The notes under the pieces are model-generated. The model made no database searches, was not told where the DNA came from, and was given only the letters and a program-made list of their open reading frames with translations. Below, piece after piece: positions 47,881-59,600 of a stretch of 64,000 bases of DNA. This stretch comes from Labia minor. Its lineage: Eukaryota; Arthropoda; Insecta; Dermaptera; Spongiphoridae. The stretch spans positions 42,947,962 through 43,011,961 of the forward strand of contig OY720349.1 in the NCBI GenBank assembly GCA_963082975.1. The letters run 5' to 3'. Made by a program: the position numbers and the translations under genes. Position 1 is the first letter of the stretch, and every line of letters begins with the position of its first letter.

Positions 47881-48600
47881 TTTATATAATTAATAATAAC
47901 GATGTATACGTACCAATATCTTAAATGACTTTTAGATCGGTCTAATTTTGTATATTTGTATATTTTTTTTTTGTTTTATTATATTCTTTTTGTCAATTAA
48001 TGGGAGAATAATAAAAATAAATATGTACCTATTGGAATTCTAACTCTGGTTTCTTACTTACATTTCTCAGTATTGAAACCATTTTTTATTTATTTAAACT
48101 CTTTTCATCTTTGCAATCTAAATAGATAATTCATTAGAAAAAAATATCTTGGTTTACATTTTTATATACGATTTTTTTAAGGGAATAACACGCCTCAGTT
48201 AAGTTTCCTTTGAAAATTTCAAAATAAAAGCCTTTTGCTATATTGCAATATCATACATAAACAGATTTATTCATTTTTTTAGGGAAATCAAACAGAAAGT
48301 TAAAAATTAAAAAACTTACTTATAACAATAAAGAAAATTTAAAAAATTTACTAATAATATAATATTTTATAATTCATTTTTTTATCAACATTTTGGATTT
48401 AAATATAAATAATTAATTGAAATTCATCTCATATTTTTCATTTTTATTAATTTTAAAGGAATCAATTCAACATTTAAACATAATGTTATAACATATTAAT
48501 ATTAGAAAGGCAGAAAACTTCCTTATAATTATTTAATTAAAAAATAATATTAAAAATTGAATTTATTCGATGTTTTTCGTGACATTCTTTGATTTATATG
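47881..48600. other. A+T-rich intronic DNA, nothing recognised
   Basis: Low-complexity with no features seen. Confidence 0.55.
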
Positions 48601-48870
48601 ACATTGTAGAAAATTAGCCAATTAATGAGTTGGTAATTATCAAGAGAGGAGGGGTAGTGCAAACAATTGGCCGACAACACAATATAACAGCCCTTTGAAA
48701 AGCCGCGAGTGCGAATTGGTGTCGGATGCTTTCACCCCTCAACATTAGCAGCAGCAGCAGCAACCCTTCCCAGTTAAAACTCTTCATCCCTTTCACTTTC
48801 GACATTAGCCCTTCGACGAAATAATCTATTGTTAATTGAATAATCAATTACCTGCCACATTTATTTTCAA
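48601..48870. promoter_or_regulatory. Possible regulatory block with clustered TAAT sites
   Basis: A unique, balanced block with homeodomain-type cores (CCAATTAATGAG, GGTAATTATC, TTGTTAATTGAATAATCAAT), a CAATTGG pair and a (CAG)5 run. It differs sharply from the flanking A/T-rich DNA and does not recur. An intronic enhancer is possible but unproven. Confidence 0.3.
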
Positions 48871-49239
48871 CTTTTTTTTTTTCATTCAATCTCTGAATTT
48901 AGTTTTTGTTTTAAATAAAATATATATATATATATATATTCATATCTATCAATTTATTAATTAAAAAATAATTAAATCGTTTTAATAATATTTACCAGAC
49001 TTATTTTTTTTTTTTAAATAAAGTGAAAGAAAATTATCATCGTTATATAAGAGTGGGGTAAAGTGATGCAAATTTCACATTTTTATTTTTATTTTTTTGT
49101 TTTATTTTGATACCTTGAATCAATGTAATATACCATCACTCATTGAAAATTTTTTTTTTTTTTATAAATTAATAGTTTGTTGATTGAATGCAAAGAATAG
49201 CAACGTTGACCACATCGAGACACGTACCTTAAATAAAAC
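48871..49239. other. A+T-rich intronic DNA, nothing recognised
   Basis: It contains (AT)n at about 48920-48939 and poly-T runs. Confidence 0.55.
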
Positions 49240-49599
49240 AAGTTGACCTGTGGCCAGGTCCGAACCGACCGACGGTTTGAAATAAATTAATTTCCAGCTA
49301 CAGAAACAATTTCAAATAATTTTAATATATCTATTATTGTAATAAAAAACAGATAGGCATATAACATAAATATTTTTAATTTTATTTTATTTATAATATA
49401 TATGTAAGACCAGGCTATGACGTCATGAATGACTGAATGACGTCATATAATTTTAAATTAAGAAAAAACTAGTAAAGATGATTTTTCTCGAGGATAAAAC
49501 CAATACAAAGTGCATGATTCGTGGTGATATGTAAAAATCTCCACATGTGAAATTTGGTGTGAAAACAATACCTCTCTTACTATCGTCGGTTGGTAAAAA
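49240..49599 (+). mobile_element. HINE-A DINE-like element, short form (360 bp)
   Basis: Both ends are intact. The segment between the internal direct repeats is missing and one chimeric repeat remains (GTGGTGATATGTAAAAATCT), carrying first-repeat bases on its left and second-repeat bases on its right. Confidence 0.78.
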
Positions 49600-51815
49600 G
49601 GAAGAAATAATAATTATAAAGATAAAATACTTTATTTTAGATGGTCTGTTTAACACGCTCCATAATTTGTCTATGATGGAACCAATCATTCATGTACCAC
49701 CGGTGGTACATGCTGGTGGGAACCTCAATTCTTACTCAACAAAAGTGGGTAAGGACCTTTGATTCTCAAAGTTCACCAAATTTGAATATAACGATCCAGA
49801 ATTTTTCCTTTTTCTCCTCTAAAAACAATTTCTATTCAGTTTTGAAAAAATAAACTACTATAGAATAGTGAAACTACGCAAGAAAATGTATTGCATTAAA
49901 TGACATTTAGTAAAATCTGCGAATACATTCCTGTATTAATTTACCCCAAACCAACTTGCCATAATCTCACCAGTTTTTTCCAGACATAATTATTGAATAA
50001 ATTTCTCTTTTTTTAAAAATAAAAATCAAAACACACTTTACACGACGAAAATTGTAGTGCACAATTCAGTGAGTAGTCTAAACAAGTACTGGAGTCTTTA
50101 TAAGTCTATTGTACTGCTTTTAAGCTATAACTTTTATTTTACAGACCTGGAGGAAGTTGATGCGAAACTCACGTTGGCAATAACTTTTCTTATCGCATTG
50201 GAAGACACGAAATTCATTTAATGAACGTAAAAACTAGGATAATTTATATTTCTACTTATCATAACGAGATAGAGAAAGATCTCTTTTCTTTATTCCATGA
50301 CGATTAATTATTTTTAAGAATTGATTTGATTTATCTTATATTCCCAGTCCATCGTTCCTTTACTAAGCCACAATTTAACACAATTTAATATACTGATAGA
50401 TAATGTAAATACATTAAAATCAAATAATTTATAGGCAGGAAATTTCTTTAATTACGAACTTTAAGATAATAATAATTTATTTACCTTTTTTTTTTGTCGT
50501 GATTAATTTTAATTTTTATTTTCATGTCATGAATTTTTCTTCCTATACAATATACAACAATATTGTTGTCTCTCTATTGCGAGTGGATAAAAAAACGCGT
50601 TGATTATGTCTGCTAGCAATGAACCAATGAACGATAAGCTGATAAATCTAAATACGCCTCTCACAGATCGATCTAATCTAGGCGACACGCGATTTTTTTT
50701 TCATGAACGTCAGGCAACGACGTCAAATCAAATATTCATTTAATACATGGAAATTAAAGGGAACGCGAATTTCTGAAATGCTATTCTATTGAATTAGAGA
50801 ATGCAAAAAAACTGTATTAGTAGTGAGGTGGGATCTTCTTGGTTGGCACTCTCAGAATGGCGTAAAATGATTTTTTTCAACAAAAAAAAAAAAGTCAACC
50901 TTCTTAGGTAAATATTGAAACTTAAATTTATATGTAAATTCTTAATTTTAAAATTAAATTGAAAAAAAAAAATGAAATCGATCAATTTAAAAGTAAGTGA
51001 TGAATAGAAATGAGACCAAACTTTTATGTTTTCCAACTAAATTTTTGTTTCAAAAAAAAAAAAAAAAAGAATTTTTCATAATAAGAATAGAATATACTTT
51101 TGTCATGTGATGAATAATAAACATGTTTAAATAAATTTATAATAAATAAATTGTTATATAATTTTTGTGAACTTTGAGAAATATGAATCTTTCTTTATAA
51201 GTATCAATTTTATACAACCAAGTTATATTTAAAATTATAAGAGAAAAATTTATTTTATATACGAATTAGTAATATTTATTTATTAAACATTTTATATACA
51301 CTACTAATTATAAATCCATTTCACTTTCTTGGAATTTTATTACTTTACAAGAATTTTTAAAGATTTTGATAATTTTTCAACATATAAGAAAGAAAAGGTG
51401 TATCCGCTTGATACATCTAATGACGGCTTGTAAGGCCTAAATAATTAAAGGAAAACTATTGTTCCTGAAAATCGAAAGTGGGATGAAATGGAATGGGATG
51501 AATCCATAATATCTATTTAATTTTGCTCGAAGGGCTAAAAAGAGGAATTAATAACAATACGATAGATACCTCTTCACTTCTATCGCACCTTGAAAATTGG
51601 GTGGACTGTATAAAAAAGTCTTTTTAAGATAATAAAAATTCGGGATGGATAAAAGATCGCTAAATAAAAACTGTAATCAAATTTTAACGATATTTTAATA
51701 ACACATTTATTTAAATGTAAAAAGATTAATTATATTTAGAAGAATCTAAATATATATAACAACTTAAATCTAAAATTTAATATAATTCATAGGTGGGAAT
51801 AAGTGTACTTATCTG
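49600..51815. other. Intronic DNA, mostly A+T-rich
   Basis: It contains a perfect 22-bp palindrome with core GTACCACCGGTGGTAC (49691-49712), possibly the relic of a hAT end. 50550-50760 and 51400-51650 are somewhat more balanced. No exon signature was seen. Confidence 0.5.
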
Positions 51816-52135
51816 TTTGATCACAGGAATTGGGTAAGGGAATTCGCCGTCTCTCGTATCTTGGATGATCGCCCTGGTGCAGATTGTTTGCCAATTGATC
51901 CAGATTCGCGTTTCCAACAGATAACTCGGACCCCAATGGATCCAACGTGGCAGAAATGATCCCCCTCAGGAACCAATGGGTTTGCCCTCTCGGAACAAAC
52001 TCGGGAGCACAGAGCAGGCAGCTAAAGTCTCCATAGCAGCGTCGACGATCCCAAATTGCACCGCGTTCGTGTTGTAAATTTGAACGGGGTGGGGAATGTC
52101 ACTCATTAGGGGTGGTAAGGGAGGGAGGTGGTCAA
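51816..52135. other. Unique, less A+T-rich block
   Basis: A non-repetitive, balanced stretch with several CG-containing motifs. No frame with Ig features in either strand. It may be conserved non-coding DNA. Confidence 0.3.
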
Positions 52136-52429
52136 ACTTATGAATTTATTACAATAAAAATAAATATTTAAAATTATAAATGAAATTAACTTAAAATTCT
52201 CGATATCAATTCCATATTACTTAACACTAACATTTATAATTACTTCTATTTAATTAATATATAATTTATAGTCAGAGGCCGGTAATTCAAATTAATTTGA
52301 ATTTAGGTTCCTTGCGGAACCAAAAGGAATCAATAAAATATTTTATTATCAATCACTATCCTCCTCCTAAAAATAGGATATTGATTAATTTTATCTTGTT
52401 TTATTTTAGTTTATTCTCTTCTTCTTCTT

Positions 52430-53210
52430 CTTTAGCCTTATTTCCCACGGGGTGTGGGGTCGGCTCTCGTTAATTGGCGCCAACTAAATCTGTTGTTGGC
52501 GTCGTCTGTAGAGAGACCAGATGCCATTAGATCTCCCGTTATACGGCAGGACCAGCTGGTTTTAGGCCTCCCACGCGGTCTTTGGCCGACAACCACAAGG
52601 TTCGTTGCTAAACGAATTCTTGTGGTACTCAACCTTCGATGACGGTGATGATGGTGTTGACTTTTGATGTAACTGTGGACGATTTGAGTGAGGTTGATGG
52701 CAATGATGCTGATGCTGACCGATGTGACGATGTTCGTGTCGGTGATGATGTCGATGTTGATATTGATGTGGATGTGGATGTAGATGTGGCTGTGGATGTA
52801 GATGTGGCTGTGGATGTGGATGTTGGACTATCTTCTTTAGCCCACCTCGACCATAGGTGGGTAACACTAACCCATTTCTCGCATCGCCCGGGTGCTGACA
52901 ATGCGCGTCGCTTGCAGGGGACGCCCCAGCCGTTAACCGTATAACATTTCTCCATTAATTGTTGATGCGACGCGAAGATGATCCAGCCGGCCTGTCGCTA
53001 CAGCCTGACGCGTGGATTGGAAAGAAGGAAGAGGAAATAAAGGGAATTGGGTCTGGGTGGATGATTTTGGGTAGGGCATGCACTCCCTCGGTCGAGGAAT
53101 GAGAGAAAAATGCAAGTGCTCGCGTAGGGCAGAGGCGCCACTCTCTGAGGTAGATCTGTCTCTCACCGGGATCGTGAGAAGATATCTACCCGCTACCCGC
53201 TCTTATTTTA
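52430..53210 (-). pseudogene. LINE 3' end fragment with an internal minisatellite
   Basis: On the minus strand the last part reads VGQRPRGRPKTSW, then GLSTDDANNRFSWRQL and TRADPTPRGK, followed by a stop and an AAG-rich tail. This is the C-terminal end of a non-LTR (RTE-like) retrotransposon protein and its 3' tail. Upstream lies a hexamer-based minisatellite (plus-strand GATGTG, 52740-52830). The G+C-rich remainder to 53210 is probably part of the same element. It is a different LINE family from the LYGxEAW group above. Confidence 0.65.
52740..52830. repeat. GATGTG-type minisatellite
   Basis: Imperfect repeats of GATGTG, GATGTAGATGTGGCT and GATGTC create long open frames on both strands (Val-Asp or His-Pro or Thr-Ser repeats). 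These frames are a product of the repeat and not evidence of protein. Confidence 0.85.
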
Positions 53211-54480
53211 GTAATTTTTGAAATAATATAATTATAATTATAATTATACAAATTATTTAGTTATAAATAAATTAAATTAAATAAACAAATCTACTTGAGT
53301 GTCTCTCTCCTCCACAAAGCACATAAATCTTGTAACCTATATTTAATTTTAAGTTGTTTTATTGAAAACAGTAAAGATGTTAAGATATGAGAGAGATTCG
53401 AAATAATTCTATAGAAGGATTTCAAAAAAATAATTATACTTTTAATTGAAATTTTTATTATTTATATGTGAAATATCAAACAAATTTAATTGCTATCTTA
53501 TTGTCTATTTTAATGAAGAGGTTTAAAGCATGTCATGCTAGTTTCATTAAATATATCTTCAGAATAAGAGTATAAGTACACCTAAAATTATTTATTTATT
53601 TAATATTTTTTCCAGTTTTAAGCGGTCGTTTCGTGTATCGGTCTACTGCGCATGTAATAATATCATTAAACATTTTGATGAATAACTTATTATCACAATT
53701 TATATATGAAATTTATTATCAAAATTGATTTGCACAATCATTGTTTTAAGAACATTATGGTTTGCCAAGTGTACTCTTTATACTTAACAAAACTTTATTA
53801 GAATTAATTAACCAAAGTTATCTCTTAAAATGTGTCTGTTGTCTTTCAAGGAAAATGTTTGCTAAAGCACTTGGTTAAAGATGACATTTCAAGTGTAGAA
53901 ACATATTTAAAATTTATTATAATTAAAATGCGACGTTTTAAAACTTTTCACAGCATTGCCTCCTCTACCCCTAAATGAAAACGAAAACTTTTAATCTTTA
54001 TATATAAGTATATAATGATATATATAAAAATAAAAAAAAAGATATGTGATTTTTTTAAAATGAATTTTAGATTAATTTTTTGTTACTATTTAAAACTTAA
54101 AAAATTAATATCATTTATTTTAATTATAAGATGTTTTAGTGATGTTCATAATAAAGTTGACTGCGCGGTGCAATTATGGCAGTCCATTATCACGAAGCAA
54201 TTTTTTTAATTTATACTATGAAAATTATTTTATTATTAGATAGTTATATATTTATTTATATTCTGTTTTTAGCAGAGAGAAATGTTACCCATTAAAAAAA
54301 AAATTAAATTTTATTATATATATTTAATGTTGAGTTATTTTTTTTCTAAATATTTACTTTACTTCATTACCTTCTCCCTCTCTCTCTTTCTCTAATTCTC
54401 TTTTTCCTAAAGATCATTGATTATAAAAATCAACATTTCCAACTTTGATCTGAATTTAACTTTGTCATTTTCGGGTTAAG
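53211..54480. other. A+T-rich intronic DNA, nothing recognised
   Basis: Frames here are A/T-driven and no repeat ends were seen. A CT-rich run occurs at 54374-54394. Confidence 0.55.
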
Positions 54481-54690
54481 TTGTGCCCGATGCCTTCTGG
54501 GCGTGTGACACTTTGGTTTTCGTTAAAAGCAATCACCTATTAGAAAAGGGCCGACGTTGAGGTCTGTCTGTCGGCTTTAATTGGATATCAGGGGTTACCC
54601 TCGTCCTAACAAGGGTGACTCTGTACTCTTTGACAGCCTCTCACCCGTTCACGTTGAGCTCACATAGTAATCCCCACCCTTGATCAATAC
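54481..54690. other. Unique, less A+T-rich block
   Basis: Balanced sequence with GGGTTACCCTCG and GCCCGATGCCTTCTGGGCGT. No repeat match in the window. Nature unknown. Confidence 0.25.
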
Positions 54691-55014
54691 TATTGACTTT
54701 TATCAAAATATTTACTAAATATTTGTTTTCTCTAACTGAAAAGAAGATCAACTTTCACTTTTATTTAATGTTTTTTGTTTCATATATATTATATATATAT
54801 ATATATAAAGGGGAGACCTAAAAGATACTGGACAAGGGGTGATACTCACAATGTACAGCTCGATTTTCTTGACTCCTCTTTGCATTTTCGAGCTAAAATA
54901 ATTTTGTCATGTGGGCATGATTCGCTAAAATCTTTCAAGGAACATTCCAGAATACTGATATTTCCCATTTTCTGCTATTTTTTAAGGTTAGAACGAAAGC
55001 GATAATTAAAAAAA

Positions 55015-55708
55015 GGGAGTGTCCTCCCCTAGACTTTCCCACATATAAATAGGTATAAAGAGTTGTGAATGAATATTTAGAATGTGTAAACTTGGTATTG
55101 ATAAAGAGCCAGTTCGTGTTAGTTTATTGGTGTCAAATTTGATATTTGGTAACATTTATATATATATAGAATAAAGTGCTACTTCCGGTTAATTGATATT
55201 TTAAATGTAAAATATCTGGAAGTAAACTATAACTTTACTAAAAAAGGTAAACACTACTTGTATAGGTAAAATGTCACTTCCGGTAGTCGGATCATGATGA
55301 AATTTGGTATCTGAATTTTTTTCATATTTTTAAATCTATATACAAAATATAAAGCAAATATCTCGAAGCAAACTGGTACTTTACTTGAAAGGTAAACGCA
55401 ACCAGTGTAGGTAAAGTACCACTTCCGGTTAACCGATTTTGACGAAATTTTGATAGAAATCCACAAACTGTGAATAATATCGGTGTACCAAATTTCGAAG
55501 TCCTAGCTTGATTAGTTTTTGAGTAAATTTGCTCACAGACATTACATACATACATCCATACATACATACACACACACAGACATAATTCGAAAAATGGTAT
55601 TTTCCGACTCATGGAGGTCTAAAACGTCAAGATCTATCGAAATCTCAAAGTCGAAATTTTTGACGATTTCAATACTTCCCTTATACGAAGTATGCGGGAA
55701 AGTAAAAA
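55015..55708 (+). mobile_element. HINE-C DINE-like element, uninterrupted
   Basis: The 5' hairpin GGGAGTGTCCTCCC is followed by CTAGACTTTCCCACATA. The 3' end is CTTCCCTTATACGAAGTATG plus CGGGAAAGTAAAAA. An ACAT/ACAC microsatellite lies near the 3' side. It matches 27518-28652 but has neither the mariner nor the hAT insertion. Confidence 0.75.
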
Positions 55709-57240
55709 TGATTATTTATTTATTTTTATATCTAGTTAAGGTACAAGGTTAGTGTTCAAGTTAGTTTTGAACAGTGTTTTAGCAGGTGTTGCTAGCACCT
55801 TAACGTGAGGTCATTTTTTAACAGCACGTGGGAAGACCATGGACGCTTGTCCAAAGTCTTCCATTGACGCTTTGTCTTTAGTCTATTGAAAATTTCGTAT
55901 TTTAAGCTATCACATATTTATATTTATAATTTAGTTTTATAATCAAAATTTTCTGTAACATCACATGCCCCAGAAAACAAGTAAAATTGGATAACCCTTT
56001 CGAAGAGGGAAAGAATCATAAACAAGTCATTTACAATAGTCTATTTAAAATTGATTAAAATTTTCTTTTTACTATAAATTATTTATTTTCCATAGCTGTG
56101 AATTAAATTGAAAATCAAAATTGAATGTTAATAGAAAACAGCAGGGCTGTGGAGCCATGTCGAAATTGTCTTGTTCTGGCTCCGACTTGATTCCGGTTCC
56201 AGCTCCGACTTCTATTATATCTTAATTTAATAGCCAATTTAATTCATATCTATTTCTCAAATAATGTTTTAATATTATATAAACAAATACGATATATATT
56301 TATTCTGAAAGAATGAATGAATAAGTGTATAAATAAATTATTGATGTAAAAATTGTTCTCAATGATTGATTTGCATGAAGTCTCATTTTTAATTGTTTTT
56401 TTTTAGACAATTAAACAAATAAGAATAAATTCAAAATCAGAAATTACTATTGTTAAAGGTGTTTTTAAAATAACTTTGGAAAGTAAAATATAATAATATC
56501 ATTTAGTATTTGAATTATTATCTTTATTATATTTTATTTATTATTATTATTATTAATATTTTATAAAGTACTCAGCTACGTACAAGCTACGAATATTACC
56601 AAAAAAATATTAATTAAGAATCAAATTAATTTTACTTAGAATTGATTATATACTTGAAATGGAGTAACATGAAAGAGGTATTATAAATCAAAGTTGAATT
56701 AATGAAATATGGACTTAAAATGGATTTGACTTTTGGTCTATTTGATCATGTATTTTTTACTTACTTTTAAATATCATATTATATTTTATTACATAAATGC
56801 CGAATATAGGTCTAGATATTTAATTCATATTTTTTAATTAACTATCCATCTAGGACTGCGCTTCTGACAGGCTCCATCCACACGAAAAGGGAATAGAGGA
56901 TCAAGCTTTTTCAATCCCCCCAAATTACATTTAGATATTTACCATTCATAAATTGTATAAATTGGAATTTTTCTTCAAAGCTCCATTAAATAATTTTTAT
57001 AATTAAATGAATATTAAAATTTTTTTTTATATTGATGGTTTAGCTTTCCATTTGAAAATTGAATTAGACATTAAAAAATCATTAATTAGACTTTTTGGGA
57101 ATTTCAATCTTTTTTTTTTTTATATTTTTGTAAAAAAATTTTTAAGATGATATTTAAAACTCACAAAAAATATCCAAAATCATTATATCGTCAATATTCA
57201 TTCTATATAGATAAATGTAATATAATTAATTAAATATTTA
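55709..57240. other. A+T-rich intronic DNA with one hAT-like end
   Basis: 56144-56220 begins CAGGGCTGTGGAGCCATG and has several GGCTCCGACT motifs, resembling the end of a widespread hAT-type repeat. The partner end was not found. The rest is A+T-rich. Confidence 0.45.
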
Positions 57241-57660
57241 TCTACCGAACTCAAAAATTCTTGGCCGCAGTAACCACATTTCCCTATCCAAATTCTATTT
57301 CTCCCATCTTTCTTTTCTTCCTACATTGTTTGCCCACCGTGCCCTTGTTCTTCCAACCGGACGTTTCCCAATCGGTCTCCCCACAAATAGCCAGTCTTTC
57401 CTCTCGCATTCTTCCGGTCCATCGCAACCTTCTTCATTTTAATCCTCTAACTATTTATGTCTAGAGATGCATAGTGGTCATGCAATTCCTTGTTATGCAA
57501 TCCCCGAGATTCCCAGTTAACCTCATTTTTCTTTTCTCCATAAATGCTGAGAAGAATCCTATTTTCAAATACACTAAATCTACTCTCATCTCACAAAGTC
57601 ATAGACCACGCCTCACACCCATATAATCCAACTGTCAAAATAATTGTTTTATCAATTAAA
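57241..57660 (-). pseudogene. LINE reverse-transcriptase C-terminal fragment
   Basis: The minus strand reads LYGCEAWSMTL, SRFSVFENRILLSIYG and EKKNEVNWE, then HNKELHDHYASL. It is the same LINE family as in the Helitrons, diverged and broken. Confidence 0.7.
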
Positions 57661-58384
57661 TATTTATAATAGTTTTCAATGATTTTCCAATGAAAAAATT
57701 TAAATGGAATCTAGTAAATTTGTTTTTAATTTACTTATTTACAAGATAGTTAAAAAAAGGTCTTTTAAGTGTAATTGATTTCATATAATTCGGTTTTCTA
57801 CGAATTGCATTACGTTTCCTTTTGGGATTTAACTTTTCGATAGCAAAAAAAAAAATTAATTGGATTTTCCCATTTTCAATCAAGTTAAATTCTTATTCAA
57901 AACCCCTGCTATATTGAATTTCCTGAACTGATTTTCATGATAATAAATTAGTGAATAATGAAGCAACCAATACTAAGCATTAGTAGTGAATTATCCGATT
58001 AATAGTCTCTCTTCAAAAACTAAGAGCAAATGAGCATCAGTTGAATCGATTAAATGCGATCAGAGGAAAACATTTTAATTGCATTTTATTTTATTTTAAT
58101 TTCCACATTTTGAATTGTATTATATGTATTTTATAAATTGTAAATAGACAAAGAAAACAAATTGTATTTTTAAATATCATACTTTAATTCAAATATTTAA
58201 TATTCAAACTTTAAAAAACAAAATTAAATGTATTAGTTGTTTAAAATGTACTCTATTACTTGACGAAAAAATCAAGTAATCTAAAACTTCTCTTATTTTA
58301 GATACTTGGAAGCTTGAATTTTCAACTTTTTTAAAATATATTATACTATAATAAATTAAAATATATTATAATATAATATATTAG
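57661..58384. other. A+T-rich intronic DNA, nothing recognised
   Basis: No repeat ends or exon signature were seen. Confidence 0.55.
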
Positions 58385-58627
58385 AAAATCGAAGAGTGCG
58401 ATGGGGAGGATACGTGTCTAGAATGGGAGAGGAAAGAATAGCAAACAATATATTGGTGAGGAGACCGATTGGGAAACGTCCGCTTAGAAGATAAAGGACG
58501 GGGTGGGTGGATAATGTAGGAAGGAACGTGGAAGAGATGGGAAAGAGTAGAAGTTGGATGGATATAACTCAGGTTAGGGATGTTTGGAGAGATGTGGTTG
58601 CGAGCTCCGTAGAGCCACAGAAATATA
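58385..58627 (+). pseudogene. LINE reverse-transcriptase C-terminal tail
   Basis: The plus strand reads LENRRVRWGGYVSRMGEERI, then IGKRPLRR and WVDNVGRNVEEMGKSRSWMD, then ITQVRDVWRDVVASSVEPQ. It is the longest near-continuous piece of the LINE C terminus here, with one stop seen. A Tc1 derivative inserted right after the VEPQ codons, in the LINE 3' tail. Confidence 0.8.
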
Positions 58628-59216
58628 CAAGGGTTGGAAAAAAATATGGAAACACCTCGTGAAATGCATGTTTGAAAAGAAAGAATGATTTTAATGAAAT
58701 ATGTAGGTGCCGCTGGCGTTTTTGACTACTGACGCTACCTATACAACTTCGTAAATGTGCTAAACAGTTCAGTTATTGTCGGAGTACTGTTATGTGAGGT
58801 TGTCATTGCATTATGTCAGAGTTAACAGACTTCGAACGTGGGCAAATTGTTGGAGCATGTATGGTAGGTGCTTCCGTAAGTAAGGTAGCCGAGGTGTTTA
58901 GTGTATCAAGAGGTAGGTACTGTATCGAAGATTTATTCCGCATATTTGAAAAGCGGAAAAACATCATCTGCTAAATCTCAGCGCGGACGAAAGTGTGTCC
59001 TGAGTGATCGTGACAGACGATCATTAAGGGCAATTGTGACGAAAAATAAGACCAGGAAGAATGGTATAATATTCCCTTGGCAAACATACAGGAACTGTAT
59101 TTATCCATTCCGAGAAGACTACAAGCTGTTTTTGATGCCAACTGGTTTCCTACACCATATTAAGCAAAGAAACATGCTTTTTTTAAAGGTGTTTTCATAT
59201 TTTTGTCCAACCCCTG
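58628..59216 (+). mobile_element. Tc1-type transposon derivative, 589 bp, TA target duplication
   Basis: Inverted ends with core TTGGACAAAAATATG, bounded by TA (58626-58627, 59217-59218). It begins like the copy at 23079-23663, including a transposase start codon at 58813. A 4-bp repeat (GGTAGGTA) shifts the frame near 58914. The centre is deleted and the C terminus remains (EEWYNIPLANIQELYLSIPR, then RLQAVFDAN), ending in a stop. The catalytic region is absent. Confidence 0.92.
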
Positions 59217-59600
59217 TATATAGATTGATTAAAATATATTATATATTAATTATAATATCATTATTCGATTAAATTATCAATATTTATTTTAATTATTATT
59301 TTCATTTTCAAGTAATAATAATAATAAAATATGTATTGGTAGGATTGGATTGTTCAAGGATTCTAATTAACGTATTATCAACATCCTAAGGTTTTGATGC
59401 TTCAGGAGTTGCAAGATACTAAACAATAGCTAATGACCACAATGCTCAATTCAATGCAATTGGTTTACAATTTTAGATGATGTTTAATAGTAGAACATGA
59501 TGAAATTGTCTCAGTGAATCAATAATGTACCTCAATAAGAGCATGCTGTGCAATAAAACAAAAACATATATATATAGAGGGAGAGAGAGAGAGAGAGAAA
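59217..59600. other. A+T-rich intronic DNA
   Basis: 59340-59560 is mildly balanced. It ends with a GA run (59578-59600). Nothing recognised. Confidence 0.5.

Noticed and set aside
52629-52955. Long open frames with Thr-Ser, His-Pro or Val-Asp repeats
   Set aside because: They arise from the GATGTG minisatellite, which leaves several frames open at once.
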